Assembly (NCBI GenBank): GCA_023402075.1
Contig: JAEXCS010000001.1
Location: 1 to 41,626, forward strand
Source of the DNA: Bacillota bacterium
GTDB taxonomy: Bacteria; Bacillota; Clostridia; Oscillospirales; Oscillospiraceae
Length of the DNA: 41,626 bases
Direction: 5' to 3'
Shown: in pieces, positions 32,857 to 41,168 of the stretch
How positions within the stretch are numbered: the first letter of the stretch is position 1
How the letters are laid out: the number at the start of each line of letters is the position of its first letter
The notes under the pieces: model-generated
Told to the model about the DNA's origin: nothing
Seen by the model: only the letters and a program-made list of their open reading frames with translations
The model's database searches: none
Program-made: the position numbers and the translations under genes

Positions 32857-34161
32857 TCAGACCTCGAAAATGGTCTGGTCCTCCACCTCAGTGGTCAGTG
32901 CTTCCAGAGCGCGGGCCACCAGCTTTTTGCGCAGAGCGTATTCTTCCTCGTGGGCCAATGCGGGGTTTCCGAGGGGATGGGGAATTGCAATGGTGGGAAC
33001 GATTCTGTTTGCGCCCACCGTCATGGAGATCGGCGTAACCGTGCACATATGCACAACGGGGATACCCGCCCGCTCAATCTCTTTTACCATCGTTGCACCG
33101 CAACGCGTGCAGGTACCTCATGTGCTGGTCATAATGACCGCGCTTACGTTGGCCTGAAGAAGCTTCTGCGCGTATTCAGCAGCAAATTTTTTGGAAGAGG
33201 CCACGGCGGTGCCGTTGCCCACGGTGGTATAGAAGAAATCGTGCAGCTTGCCGATTCTGCCCTCCCGCTCAAACTCCCGCAGCACGTCCACGGGCAGCAC
33301 GCGGTTGGGGTCCTGATTGGCATAGACGGGGTCGTAGCCGCCGTGGGCAGTTTCGTATGTTTCCTCGGTCAGTGTCTCCACGCCCTGAATGTTGTATTCG
33401 CCGTAATGCGAGGCGTTGGAGGACTCGATATGATCCGGATTTCCCTTGGGGACGATGCCGCCGGAGGTGCACAGGGCCACGATGGCCTTGCTCAGGTCTT
33501 TCACGGCCTTATTGGGTGCCACCCGGTCAAAAGACGGCATGGGATACTCGGTGGTAAAGGGCTTTCCCGAAAGCTTTGCCACCAGCATATCCACGGCCCG
33601 CTTGGAGCCGCGCTCCTTGTCAAAGAAGTTGCGCCGGATGCCGTTGGGCAGATATCCGTCCTCGCAGGAAGCGCCGATTTCCTCACCGCGCATCAGCTTC
33701 ATGGCAAGCTTTGCCATGGCGGGAGCGGCCTTTCGCATACCAGCGGCGCTGTTGGTGGTGGCAACAATCAAAACCTTGGTACGCAGGTCCGCGCCGGGGT
33801 TTTCCTCATACATGCCGGTGAGAACAGGGATGCCCAGCTCGTCCTGAACCGCCTGGCAGATGTTGGCGCAGGCATAGCCGTACCGTCCGGCGTTGAAAGC
33901 AGGACCGGCGATAAACAAATCCGGCTTTGCCGCCTTGACCCATTCCAGCACCTGTGCCTTTGCGTCCTTCTCATGCTCGGCAAAAAAGGAATCGCCGCAG
34001 ACGACGGTGGAAACCACTTCCGCCTCGCCTTTCCATGCCTGATTGAACGCAAGGCCGGGGCCTACATGGCCTTCCCTCAGCTCGGGCGGCACATGGGCCA
34101 TTTCCTCGCCGCCGATGTTGGCAAAGAACTGGTTGATATAGTGTACGACGCGATAACTCAT
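32857..34161 (-). CDS. grdB: glycine reductase selenoprotein B, large subunit (Sec348)
   Basis: The 434-aa selenoprotein is the substrate-activating subunit of protein B and works with the pyruvoyl GrdE to bind glycine. Codon 348 is an in-frame TGA (33120-33118) in MTST-U-GTCTRCGATMVKEIE, the known GrdB Sec site with a UxxCxxC motif. Calling it a stop would split the gene in two. The N-terminal half (YRVVHYINQFFANIGGEE) and the tail (VPTIAIPHPLGNPAL) are typical. A compact hairpin just past the UGA is a good SECIS candidate. The RBS GGAGG precedes the ATG. It lies 18 bp after grdE. Confidence 0.97.
33085..33120 (-). promoter_or_regulatory. SECIS-like hairpin after the grdB UGA
   Basis: On the minus strand the UGA is followed by TACC (33115-33112), an internal loop, then a perfect 6-bp stem CGTTGC / GCAACG with a GGT apical loop (33105-33091), then AT and GGTA closing the outer stem (33088-33085). 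A short stem-loop just 3' of UGA with G/U in its apex is what bacterial SelB recognises. Confidence 0.7.
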
Positions 34162-34179
34162 GCTTTTCTCCTCCTCTCC

Positions 34180-35472
34180 TTATCTGGCGCTCAGGCGGTT
34201 AAAGCCCATTTCATTGGTGGCGCCGGTGATGACCTGAAGCTCCGCCTCGATGGACCCGTCAGGCCGCAAAGACCCGGCGTGACCGCCCGCGATTTTGTCC
34301 ACATAGTCCAGCATGCCGATCACCTTGTCAAGCTTGGGAAGGATCACCACCTGATTGGCGTTTCCTCCGGTGACCACCGCGTCCGCCAGCGCGTCCGCGT
34401 CGGCCAAAGACTGGGACTTGCCGTCCTGTCCTGCGTATTCGTCGGTAATCAAAACGGTGCGGATGCCCTTTTGCTCGGTCTTCTTGCAGTTCATAATCAG
34501 GTCGGTGTCCGGATTGCCGAAACCCTCCTCGGAGACGACCACACCGTCCAGATCCAACAGCCGGGCAAGCTTTGAGGCCCAGTCGGAAGAGCGCTGCTTA
34601 TCGGCCAGATATACGTTTTCGTTGGTGATGATGTTGCACACGTAGTTAATACTTTTGCCGTGCTGCTCGAACAAATCCGCCACCACGGGGTTATTCTGGT
34701 GGTGATAGGTGGTATTCTTGTCGCAGGCGGACACGCAGTTGCCGGAAATGATGGCCCCGTCCATGGTTTCGGTGGGGTTTAAAAGCGTGGAAATAATCTT
34801 TTTCGCGTCCACACCGTAGACATAGGTGTCGTGGAGCAATCCCTGACTTTGGAGCATGTGGACATAGCCAACACGAGGAAGGCCGGGGAGCTTTTCCATG
34901 CCCTCCTTCACGCCGTAGGTTTCAAACTCCCGTGTCTCGTCCGGGGTTACGTCGCGGCCAAGCTCCCCCACAAAGGTGGCGGTCCGCAGGCCCGCCATGC
35001 GCACCGCGTGCTCGTACTCGTGCTGATGGACGCCCTCCATCGGCTCGCATACCAGCACCAGATTTAAAAGCTTTGAGAACGGGGTATAGTCCGCGCCGGG
35101 GCCGGTCATGTCGATAATTCCCTCCTGAAAGCCCACGATCTTGCCCGCGGTGACAATGGCCATGCCCCGCAGCACATGGGTTTTTCCGCTGCCAACGGTA
35201 TCCACCTTGGCGATGACGCCGGGAAACTCGCCGCCGGGGCCCTCCACCTTCACGCGAGGCTCGATCACATCCTTCACTGGGGTGATGCGCACGCTTTCGC
35301 CGGGTCTTGCAATGTCAAATCTCGCGGATTTAATGCAGGCTTTTGCATCGTCGTCTTTGAAGATAAAATCCATGACTTCATCGGCATTGACAAAAAGCGT
35401 TCCGTTTTCCACCTTGCATTCCTTCGAAAATTGAATGTCCTGAATCTGGATAAAGCCCAATTCCAATTTCAA
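34180..35472 (-). CDS. grdE: glycine reductase component B proprotein GrdE (alpha/gamma)
   Basis: The 430-aa proprotein is cut autocatalytically before a Cys to give a pyruvoyl subunit that forms a Schiff base with glycine. The cleavage motif SGN-CVSACDKNTTYHHQ is present with Cys246 in this numbering, close to Cys242 in known enzymes. I choose a TTG start at 35472: AAGGAGG lies 8 bp upstream and the N-terminus (KLELGFIQIQDIQF) then aligns with known GrdE. The longer ATG frame overlaps grdX. It sits 18 bp before grdB. Confidence 0.95.
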   Translation of the reverse strand: MKLELGFIQIQDIQFSKECKVENGTLFVNADEVMDFIFKDDDAKACIKSARFDIARPGESVRITPVKDVIEPRVKVEGPGGEFPGVIAKVDTVGSGKTHVLRGMAIVTAGKIVGFQEGIIDMTGPGADYTPFSKLLNLVLVCEPMEGVHQHEYEHAVRMAGLRTATFVGELGRDVTPDETREFETYGVKEGMEKLPGLPRVGYVHMLQSQGLLHDTYVYGVDAKKIISTLLNPTETMDGAIISGNCVSACDKNTTYHHQNNPVVADLFEQHGKSINYVCNIITNENVYLADKQRSSDWASKLARLLDLDGVVVSEEGFGNPDTDLIMNCKKTEQKGIRTVLITDEYAGQDGKSQSLADADALADAVVTGGNANQVVILPKLDKVIGMLDYVDKIAGGHAGSLRPDGSIEAELQVITGATNEMGFNRLSAR

Positions 35473-35491
35473 AGTGAGCACCTCCTTCTTT

Positions 35492-35911
35492 TCATTTTTG
35501 TTTGCCTGCGTTACTAAGTCCTGCCACAGCGTCAAATCCCAGAGCGCCGCAAAGCAGGGTATAGTCGATCAACTGGAAATCCTCCCGCACGCTTTTTGTG
35601 AGTGCGCGATTGTGGGGTTCAAGCTTGTCGCACACCTCGATGCTGCCTGCGATCAGCCCCGCCTGCTGCGCCGAAAATTCCCCGGGGGTTTTGGATACCA
35701 CCACGGATTTATAGGGCGTTTCATTGGGCTTCACGCTGCCCGCCAGCGGATGGGTATACAGCGTATGCCCGGCATACACCATGTCCCGCGCCTTCACCAG
35801 AATCTCCCGCAGGGTCAACTCTTCCAACAGGAGAATTTCATATCGCTCTGCCATGCATGCTTTTACAAGGGGATTGTTTGAGAGAATCAGATATTGCCGC
35901 TCGCTGGTCAC
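35492..35911 (-). CDS. grdX: GrdX family protein
   Basis: The 139-aa cytoplasmic protein matches GrdX, a conserved first gene of grd operons whose function is not known. Its N-terminus (YLILSNNPLVKACMAERYEI) and HTLYTHPLAGSVKPNETPYKS block are typical. The start is GTG with an AAAGGGGGCGG RBS. The glycine riboswitch and its terminator lie just upstream, so it is the first gene made when glycine is present. Confidence 0.92.
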   Translation of the reverse strand: MTSERQYLILSNNPLVKACMAERYEILLLEELTLREILVKARDMVYAGHTLYTHPLAGSVKPNETPYKSVVVSKTPGEFSAQQAGLIAGSIEVCDKLEPHNRALTKSVREDFQLIDYTLLCGALGFDAVAGLSNAGKQK

Positions 35912-35933
35912 AGCCGCCGCCCCCTTTCAAAGC

Positions 35934-35977
35934 AAAAACAGAATCGGACAGCACAAGCCTGTGCTGCCCGACTCTGT
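35934..35977 (-). terminator. riboswitch-controlled terminator before grdX
   Basis: The stem ACAGAGTCGGGCAGCAC / GTGCTGTCCGATTCTGT (with a G-T and a mismatch) and a 6-nt loop is followed by TTTTT on the minus strand. Its 5' arm starts right after the last aptamer's P1 side (ATCAACAGAG), which suits an on-switch that blocks terminator folding when glycine binds. Confidence 0.85.
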
Positions 35978-35978
35978 T

Positions 35979-36147
35979 GATTTACCTGAGAGATTCCCCG
36001 CAAAATACGGGTTGCTCCTTCGGCGCTTTCGCTTTCCAGAGGGTTGTCGGGCTGCAGTCCTTTCGCCTGAGATGTTCATATCGCGCCGGCAAGCTAGCAA
36101 TACTTATACCTTCGGCCCCGCCTCCAATGGGCAGATCTCCTGCAACC
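35979..36147 (-). ncRNA. tandem glycine riboswitch (gcvT motif)
   Basis: The minus strand holds two aptamers in a row, each with the CCGAAGG core (36115-36109 and 36023-36017) and a closing CTCAGG (ATCTCAGG at 36073-36066; AATCTCTCAGG at 35995-35985). A short linker joins them. Tandem glycine aptamers bind glycine and usually turn expression on. Here the expression platform is a terminator ahead of grdX and the whole glycine reductase operon. Confidence 0.95.
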
Positions 36148-36201
36148 GTCATCCAAATCATTCAATTTTTCAAACTGGGCACTTGCCCCGTCTTTATACC
36201 C

Positions 36202-36231
36202 ATTGTAAGCGCCGCTTCTCTTGGGGTGCAA
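36202..36231 (-). promoter_or_regulatory. promoter of the riboswitch-grd operon
   Basis: The minus strand shows TTGCAC (36231-36226), an 18-bp spacer and TACAAT (36207-36202), about 50 bp before the first aptamer. The AT-rich stretch 36232-36430 upstream holds no other feature I can support. Confidence 0.65.
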
Positions 36232-36430
36232 GGAAAAAAGGCAATTTATAATTTTTATCTATAAATTCAATCCAGCAAATTGACGGAACAGTTCATTGAA
36301 CATTTTCTTATTTTTTCCATAGGAATGCCAATGCTTTGTTGATTTTTTTACAGATGCCTTGCCTCTTTATTGGCACATTGCAGTAATTTTTGCAAAATTA
36401 TTTCACATATTTTCTATGTTTTGCACAATT

Positions 36431-37339
36431 TCAGTGCAATACTTCCGGGCCGCGGAGGTAAAAGTTCTCAGCAAAGCTGTAAAGCACCTGTGCGGAGGGA
36501 GAGAGCACGCTGTTTTTCCGGCGGAGCAGATAGAGCTTACGCCGAATCCGGATCCCGGGCAGCTCCAGCGTCAAAAGCTTCTCTCGCTCCTCCGCCGCGC
36601 TTTTGGAGAGGATGGCAACACCGACCCCCGCCTCCACCAGCCGCTCCACCTCCTCATTGGAGGAAGCCTGTGCGGCAACGTTTACGCTGATCGGGTCCAC
36701 GCCCATGGCCCGAAGAAACAACTCTGTCTCCCGGCGGGTGCCGCTTCCCTCTTCCCGAACCACAAAAGGCTCCCGTGCGGCGCGGCGCAGGGAAACGCCC
36801 TCTTCCTGCCACGCCCGGTATTTGGGAAGATTGGGAGCCACCAGCACCAGTTGGTCGTTGGCAAACTCCCGGGCGACGTACTTGCCGCCGGGAAGAGTCC
36901 CACAAAAGCCAATCTCCGCCTGCCGTTCCGTCACCTGACGAACTGCCCCGGCGCTGTCCGTCAGCCGCAGATCAAATTTCACATCGGGGTGCCGCCTTTG
37001 AAACGCCGAAAGCAGCCGGGGCACAAAATACCGCCCCGGTATGGTGGACGCGGCGATAACCACCGTGCCGGACAGGTCTGTTGCAAACCGGCGCAGGGCC
37101 TCGTCCGCCTGTCTCCGCAAGTTCAGCATCTGCCCCGCGTATTCAAATAAAAGTCGCCCTGCCTCCGTAAGTCCGGCCTCTCTTGTGGTGCGGGCAATGA
37201 GGGTCAGGCCCAGCTCCCGCTCCAGCGCCGTCACATGGGCGCTGACGGTGGGCTGGCTTACGCCCAGCACCTCCGCCGCCCGGGAAAAGCTGCCCGTCTC
37301 CACCACGCGGGAAAATGCCTCCAACTGCCGAAAATCCAT
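36431..37339 (-). CDS. LysR-family regulator, selenium-metabolism-associated type
   Basis: The 302-aa regulator has an N-terminal winged helix (LEAFSRVVETGSFSRAAEVLGVSQPTVSAHV) and a periplasmic-binding-like effector domain with FCGTLPGGKYVAREFANDQLVLVAP. A distinct LysR group is found next to selenium genes, and this one lies between tRNA-Sec/selB and grd, all on one strand. The ligand and targets are unknown. The ATG at 37339 with RBS AAAGGAG is chosen. It may be transcribed with or after tRNA-Sec. Confidence 0.9.
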   Translation of the reverse strand: MDFRQLEAFSRVVETGSFSRAAEVLGVSQPTVSAHVTALERELGLTLIARTTREAGLTEAGRLLFEYAGQMLNLRRQADEALRRFATDLSGTVVIAASTIPGRYFVPRLLSAFQRRHPDVKFDLRLTDSAGAVRQVTERQAEIGFCGTLPGGKYVAREFANDQLVLVAPNLPKYRAWQEEGVSLRRAAREPFVVREEGSGTRRETELFLRAMGVDPISVNVAAQASSNEEVERLVEAGVGVAILSKSAAEEREKLLTLELPGIRIRRKLYLLRRKNSVLSPSAQVLYSFAENFYLRGPEVLH

Positions 37340-37445
37340 GGGTATCTCCTTTCGCGGGCGCGGCAAAGCCGCGCAGCTTTGCAGAAATATATTTGCGAAA
37401 CGATGGCGCTATATCGCTTTTTTAACCAAAATCATTCCAAAAATC

Positions 37446-37481
37446 TTATAAAAAAGGACGCTGCGCGTTGGCGCAGCGTCC
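37446..37481 (-). terminator. terminator of tRNA-Sec
   Basis: A perfect 11-bp stem (GGACGCTGCGC / GCGCAGCGTCC) with a 4-nt loop lies just past the tRNA CCA and is followed by TTTTTT on the minus strand. Confidence 0.92.
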
Positions 37482-37483
37482 CT

Positions 37484-37580
37484 TGGCGGGAATATGTGGG
37501 AATCGAACCCACCTGGGCAGCTCTTCACCACCCTCACCGGTTTTGAAGACCGGGGGGCACACCAGCACCCATCTACTCCC
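37484..37580 (-). tRNA. selC: tRNA-Sec (anticodon TCA)
   Basis: The 97-nt minus-strand RNA has the acceptor GGGAGTA / TATTCCC, discriminator G and an encoded CCA. The anticodon stem CCGGT / ACCGG holds the loop CTTCAAA with anticodon TCA. A long variable arm follows (GAGGGTGGTGAAGAGCTGCCCA), then the T-arm GTGGGTTCGATTCCCAC. The long extra arm and the UCA anticodon identify the selenocysteine tRNA needed to read the UGAs in grdA and grdB. Confidence 0.97.
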
Positions 37581-37614
37581 ACGAAAATCGCCGCTTCCCA
37601 CGGTCGACGGCGCT

Positions 37615-37643
37615 ATTGTAGCACGTCCTTTGTGAAATGGCAA
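37615..37643 (-). promoter_or_regulatory. promoter of tRNA-Sec
   Basis: The minus strand shows TTGCCA (37643-37638), a 17-bp spacer and TACAAT (37620-37615), 35 bp before the tRNA. Confidence 0.8.
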
Positions 37644-37770
37644 TACCCAAGTAAACCACGGTTTTTCCCCGTCTCAAAGTACGAGGAACATTAAAAATCC
37701 TTTGAAAATCAAGGCTTAGAGCAACGCCGGGTAAAAAAAGTCCTTGCCAATTGCAAAGAGGATATCACAC

Positions 37771-37788
37771 AAAAAGCAGGCGCTTTTT
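37771..37788 (-). terminator. weak hairpin at the end of selB
   Basis: A 7-bp A/T-rich stem (AAAAAGC / GCTTTTT) with an AGGC loop overlaps the selB stop and ends in TTTTT on the minus strand. Confidence 0.35.
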
Positions 37789-39719
37789 CACGCTCTTTCA
37801 TCGGACAAAAAGCTTTTATCCGCAAGTCGACGGAGGTCGCCCTCCTTTTTTGTCACATGAAAACGATCCAGATACTCAAGCACGGCCAAGGCGTATTTTC
37901 GGGAGGTGCCCAGCGCGTCCCGCAGCTCCGCCAGCGTGATTGTGTCCTGCTCTGTAAAGTGCTCCCGCACCGCGCACCGCGCCCGCAGCCACGCGTCCTT
38001 ATGATAGCAAATCTGGGGGGAGAGCATCACCAATTCTCCGCCGGTAAGCACGCTGTCCAGCACCTGCTTTGCATCGGCGGCTTCTCCCTGCGAAAATTGG
38101 GCAAGCATTTCCTCGGTGGTTGGCGGCTCAATGCCCGCTTTGCGGTAACTCTCCAGCAGCCGTTCCCGAATGGCGCTCTGCTTTTTCGTGAACCGGACGG
38201 AAAACTCCGCCAGCGCATACCGCTCCGCCGTGCGGCGAATGCTCCCCTCCGCGCAGAGCTGGCGCAAAAGTGCGTCCGCCCCGGTCTGATCCATGGACTT
38301 GAACAGCTTTTGCCGCAGCTCGGCGGCCTTCATCCCGGCGTGGAGAGGATTTTTCCGGTGATAGTCCTCCAAAAGCCCCCGGCAGGCATCCCGCACGCCG
38401 TCCATCACGCCGGACGCGGCAAACCGGCCCGGCAACGGCTCCACCAGTCGGCCTGCCGACACCAGCTCGTCCAGAAGCACTTCCAGCTCCTGCGAATCCA
38501 TTCCAAGCTTGGACGCCAGCTTATCGGTTTGGGGCAGCGCCGTGCCAAACTCCGCCGTCACCTGCACCACCCGGTCGCCGCCGGAGCCGCTTTCCCGGAT
38601 GCGCAGCGCCTCCAGCACGGCGAGGTCGCCTCGCTTGTGCCGCTTGGGCGCGTCGTCTAAAATCGTGCCGCCGCCGATGGTTTCCAGCGGCGAGAGAAAG
38701 CGAACCACAAATCGGTCCCCGTTTTTCGAGGAAATCGGCTCTGTCAGCCGAAGCTGGGCATAGCAGCTTTCACCGGGGTTCAACCCGTCCCGATCCAGCA
38801 GCACCACCTTGGCAAGCAGCACCGACGCGCCATGGTACAGATGAACCTGAGAGTCGTTTAAAATCACCCGCTGGGAGGCCCGCAGGTTTTGAAGCCGCAC
38901 GTCCAGCATCAGCGAGGTACGCAGGCTTCCCGGCCTTGCCACCGCGTCGCCCCGCTGCACATCCGTCCGCTTCAGGCCCGCCAGATTCACTGCCACTCGC
39001 TGGCCCGCGTAGGCGGTTTCCACGTCTTTTCCGTGGACCTGCAAATTTCGGATGCGGGTTTCCGCCCCGGAGGGCGCAAGCACCGCCAGCTCTCCCTCAT
39101 GCATGGCTCCCTCGATGAGCGTGCCGGTAACCACGGTGCCAAACCCATCCACAGAGAACACCCGATCCACCGGCAGGCGGAATGCCACCCGCAGATTTTT
39201 TTCCTGTGCGTCCAGCACCAGCGCGTGAAGGGCTTCCTTCAGCTCCGCAATACCCTGCCCCGTATAAGCGGAGACGGTGAGAATGGGCTTCCCCTCCAAA
39301 AACGTCCCCTTTACACGCTGGGCAATCTCCTCCCGCATCATGTCCAGCCATTCCGGGTCCACCATGTCGGTTTTTGTCACGGCCACAAGGCCGTCTTTGA
39401 TGCCCAAAAGCGTCAGAATGCCAAGATGCTCCACAGTCTGGGGCATAAAGCCCTCATCCGCAGCCACCACCAGCATGGCAAGGTCAATACCTCCCGCTCC
39501 TGCCAGCATATTTTTGATAAACTTTTCATGGCCCGGCACGTCCACAATGCCCGCCTGCGTTCCATCGTCGAAATCCAGATGGGCAAAGCCCAGCTCAATG
39601 GTGATGCCCCGCTTTTTCTCCTCCTGAAGCCGGTCAGTGTCGATACCGGTGAGGGCCTTAATCAGCAGGGTTTTTCCGTGATCCACATGGCCCGCGGTGC
39701 CGATAATCACATGCTTCAT
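37788..39719 (-). CDS. selB: selenocysteine-specific elongation factor SelB
   Basis: The 643-aa GTPase brings Sec-tRNA to UGA codons marked by a SECIS. The N-terminal EF-Tu-like part starts HVIIGTAGHVDHGKT, with the switch region KKRGITIELGFAHLD and DVPGHEKFIKNMLAG. The C-terminal third contains winged-helix domains that bind the SECIS stem-loop. The ATG at 39719 overlaps the selA stop (ATGA), so the two are translationally coupled. Confidence 0.98.
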   Translation of the reverse strand: MKHVIIGTAGHVDHGKTLLIKALTGIDTDRLQEEKKRGITIELGFAHLDFDDGTQAGIVDVPGHEKFIKNMLAGAGGIDLAMLVVAADEGFMPQTVEHLGILTLLGIKDGLVAVTKTDMVDPEWLDMMREEIAQRVKGTFLEGKPILTVSAYTGQGIAELKEALHALVLDAQEKNLRVAFRLPVDRVFSVDGFGTVVTGTLIEGAMHEGELAVLAPSGAETRIRNLQVHGKDVETAYAGQRVAVNLAGLKRTDVQRGDAVARPGSLRTSLMLDVRLQNLRASQRVILNDSQVHLYHGASVLLAKVVLLDRDGLNPGESCYAQLRLTEPISSKNGDRFVVRFLSPLETIGGGTILDDAPKRHKRGDLAVLEALRIRESGSGGDRVVQVTAEFGTALPQTDKLASKLGMDSQELEVLLDELVSAGRLVEPLPGRFAASGVMDGVRDACRGLLEDYHRKNPLHAGMKAAELRQKLFKSMDQTGADALLRQLCAEGSIRRTAERYALAEFSVRFTKKQSAIRERLLESYRKAGIEPPTTEEMLAQFSQGEAADAKQVLDSVLTGGELVMLSPQICYHKDAWLRARCAVREHFTEQDTITLAELRDALGTSRKYALAVLEYLDRFHVTKKEGDLRRLADKSFLSDERA

Positions 39720-41095
39720 CGCAGGCACTCCCTCAGCGCGTCCGCGATGCAGGGAAGCTCGTCTTCCCGCAGCGTCCGCGCGTCCAGCAGATAACGGTCA
39801 TGGGCCACCCGGCCGATGATGGGCCGCTCCCGCAGGCGCATGGCAGTCTCCAGCGCGTCCACGCCGTGATGCCCGGGCATCACCGCCACGGCAAAGCTCG
39901 GCAAAGTTTGCGTCGGGACGCTGCCCCCGCCCACCTGATTCTCTTCGGGAACCACCTCCGCGTCCACGCCCGCTTCCCGCGCCAGCGCGCAGAGCCGCTG
40001 GGCGCGCATCCGCAGCGTTTCAGGCAATGCCGCCAGCATGGCAAGAGTGGGCAGCTCCGTCTCCGCTGTTTCTTCCACATAGGCCCGCAAAGTGGCCTCT
40101 AACGCCGCCAGCGTCATTTTGTCCACGCGCACCGCCCGGTAGAGCGGATGCTCCCGCAAAAGCGAGAGAAATTCCTCCCGCCCAACGATGATTCCCGCCT
40201 GCGGGCCGCCCAAAAGCTTGTCCCCGGAAAAGCAAACCACGTCGATGCCCGCCGCCACGGATTCCTGCACCGTGGGTTCGTCCCGCAGGCCAAGCCGCGC
40301 CAGATTTACCAGCGAGCCGCTTCCCAAATCCTCAATCACCGGAAGGCCCCGGCTGCGGCCAAGCGCCGCCAGCTCCGCTGGGGACACAGCCTGGGTAAAG
40401 CCCACCACCCGGAAATTGCTGGTGTGAACCTTCATCAGCGCACGGGAGTCCTCGCAAATGGCCTTTTCATAATCTCCGAGGTGGGTCTTATTGGTGGTTC
40501 CCACTTCCCGCAGACGCGCACCGCAAGTCTCCATAATCTCGGGCACCCGGAAGGAGCCGCCGATTTCCACCAGCTCCCCCCGAGAGACGATCACCTCGCC
40601 CCCCTCCGCCATGGCAGAGAGAATCAGGAGCACGGCGGCGGCGTTGTTGTTTACCACAAGGGCGCTTTCCGCACCGGTAAGGCGAGTCAAAATTCCCTCC
40701 ACATGGGCGCAGCGATGCCCCCGGCAGCCGCCCTCCACGTCGTATTCCAGCGTGTTGTAGCTCCGGGCAACGTTTCCGGCGGCCCCTGCCGCCCGCTCCG
40801 ACAGGCACGCCCGGCCCATGTTGGTATGCAGCACCACGCCGGTGCCGTTAATGACGCTGCGCAAAGACGGCAGCGCCGCTCGCCGGGCATGCGCCTCTAT
40901 CGCGGCGCACAGCGCCGCCTTGTCCGGCGGCGGTTCCCGTCCGCCTGACAAAAGCTCCCGCCGCAAATCCTCCAGCACGGTGCGGACTGCGTCCGTCACC
41001 GTCCGGGAGGAGTATCGCTCCGTCAAAGCCTGCACAGACGGCTCCCGCAACAGCTCGTCCACCTTGGGAATGGCCCGCAGGTATTCCTGATTCAT
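39716..41095 (-). CDS. selA: L-seryl-tRNA(Sec) selenium transferase
   Basis: The 459-aa PLP enzyme converts Ser-tRNA-Sec to Sec-tRNA-Sec with selenophosphate. The Schiff-base Lys293 lies in CFSGDKLLGGPQAG. The N-terminal RAIPKVDELLREP and VINGTGVVLHTNMGRACLS are typical. The GGAGGGGG RBS supports the ATG. It lies between selD and selB on the same strand. Confidence 0.98.
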   Translation of the reverse strand: MNQEYLRAIPKVDELLREPSVQALTERYSSRTVTDAVRTVLEDLRRELLSGGREPPPDKAALCAAIEAHARRAALPSLRSVINGTGVVLHTNMGRACLSERAAGAAGNVARSYNTLEYDVEGGCRGHRCAHVEGILTRLTGAESALVVNNNAAAVLLILSAMAEGGEVIVSRGELVEIGGSFRVPEIMETCGARLREVGTTNKTHLGDYEKAICEDSRALMKVHTSNFRVVGFTQAVSPAELAALGRSRGLPVIEDLGSGSLVNLARLGLRDEPTVQESVAAGIDVVCFSGDKLLGGPQAGIIVGREEFLSLLREHPLYRAVRVDKMTLAALEATLRAYVEETAETELPTLAMLAALPETLRMRAQRLCALAREAGVDAEVVPEENQVGGGSVPTQTLPSFAVAVMPGHHGVDALETAMRLRERPIIGRVAHDRYLLDARTLREDELPCIADALRECLR

Positions 41096-41168
41096 GTCAC
41101 GCGCCCCCTCCGCTCCCCGTGTTTACCGGAGAGCGCACATTTTTTAAGTACGCCCCGCAGGGCGGCTT

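Noticed and set aside
32857..33090. Separate short gene after grdB, or grdB as a pseudogene
   Set aside because: It is in frame with grdB across a UGA at the known Sec site, with a SECIS-like stem and sel genes nearby.
32782..34575. Long plus-strand ORF of 597 codons opposite grdB and grdE
   Set aside because: Antisense shadow across real selenoprotein genes; no RBS and no family features.
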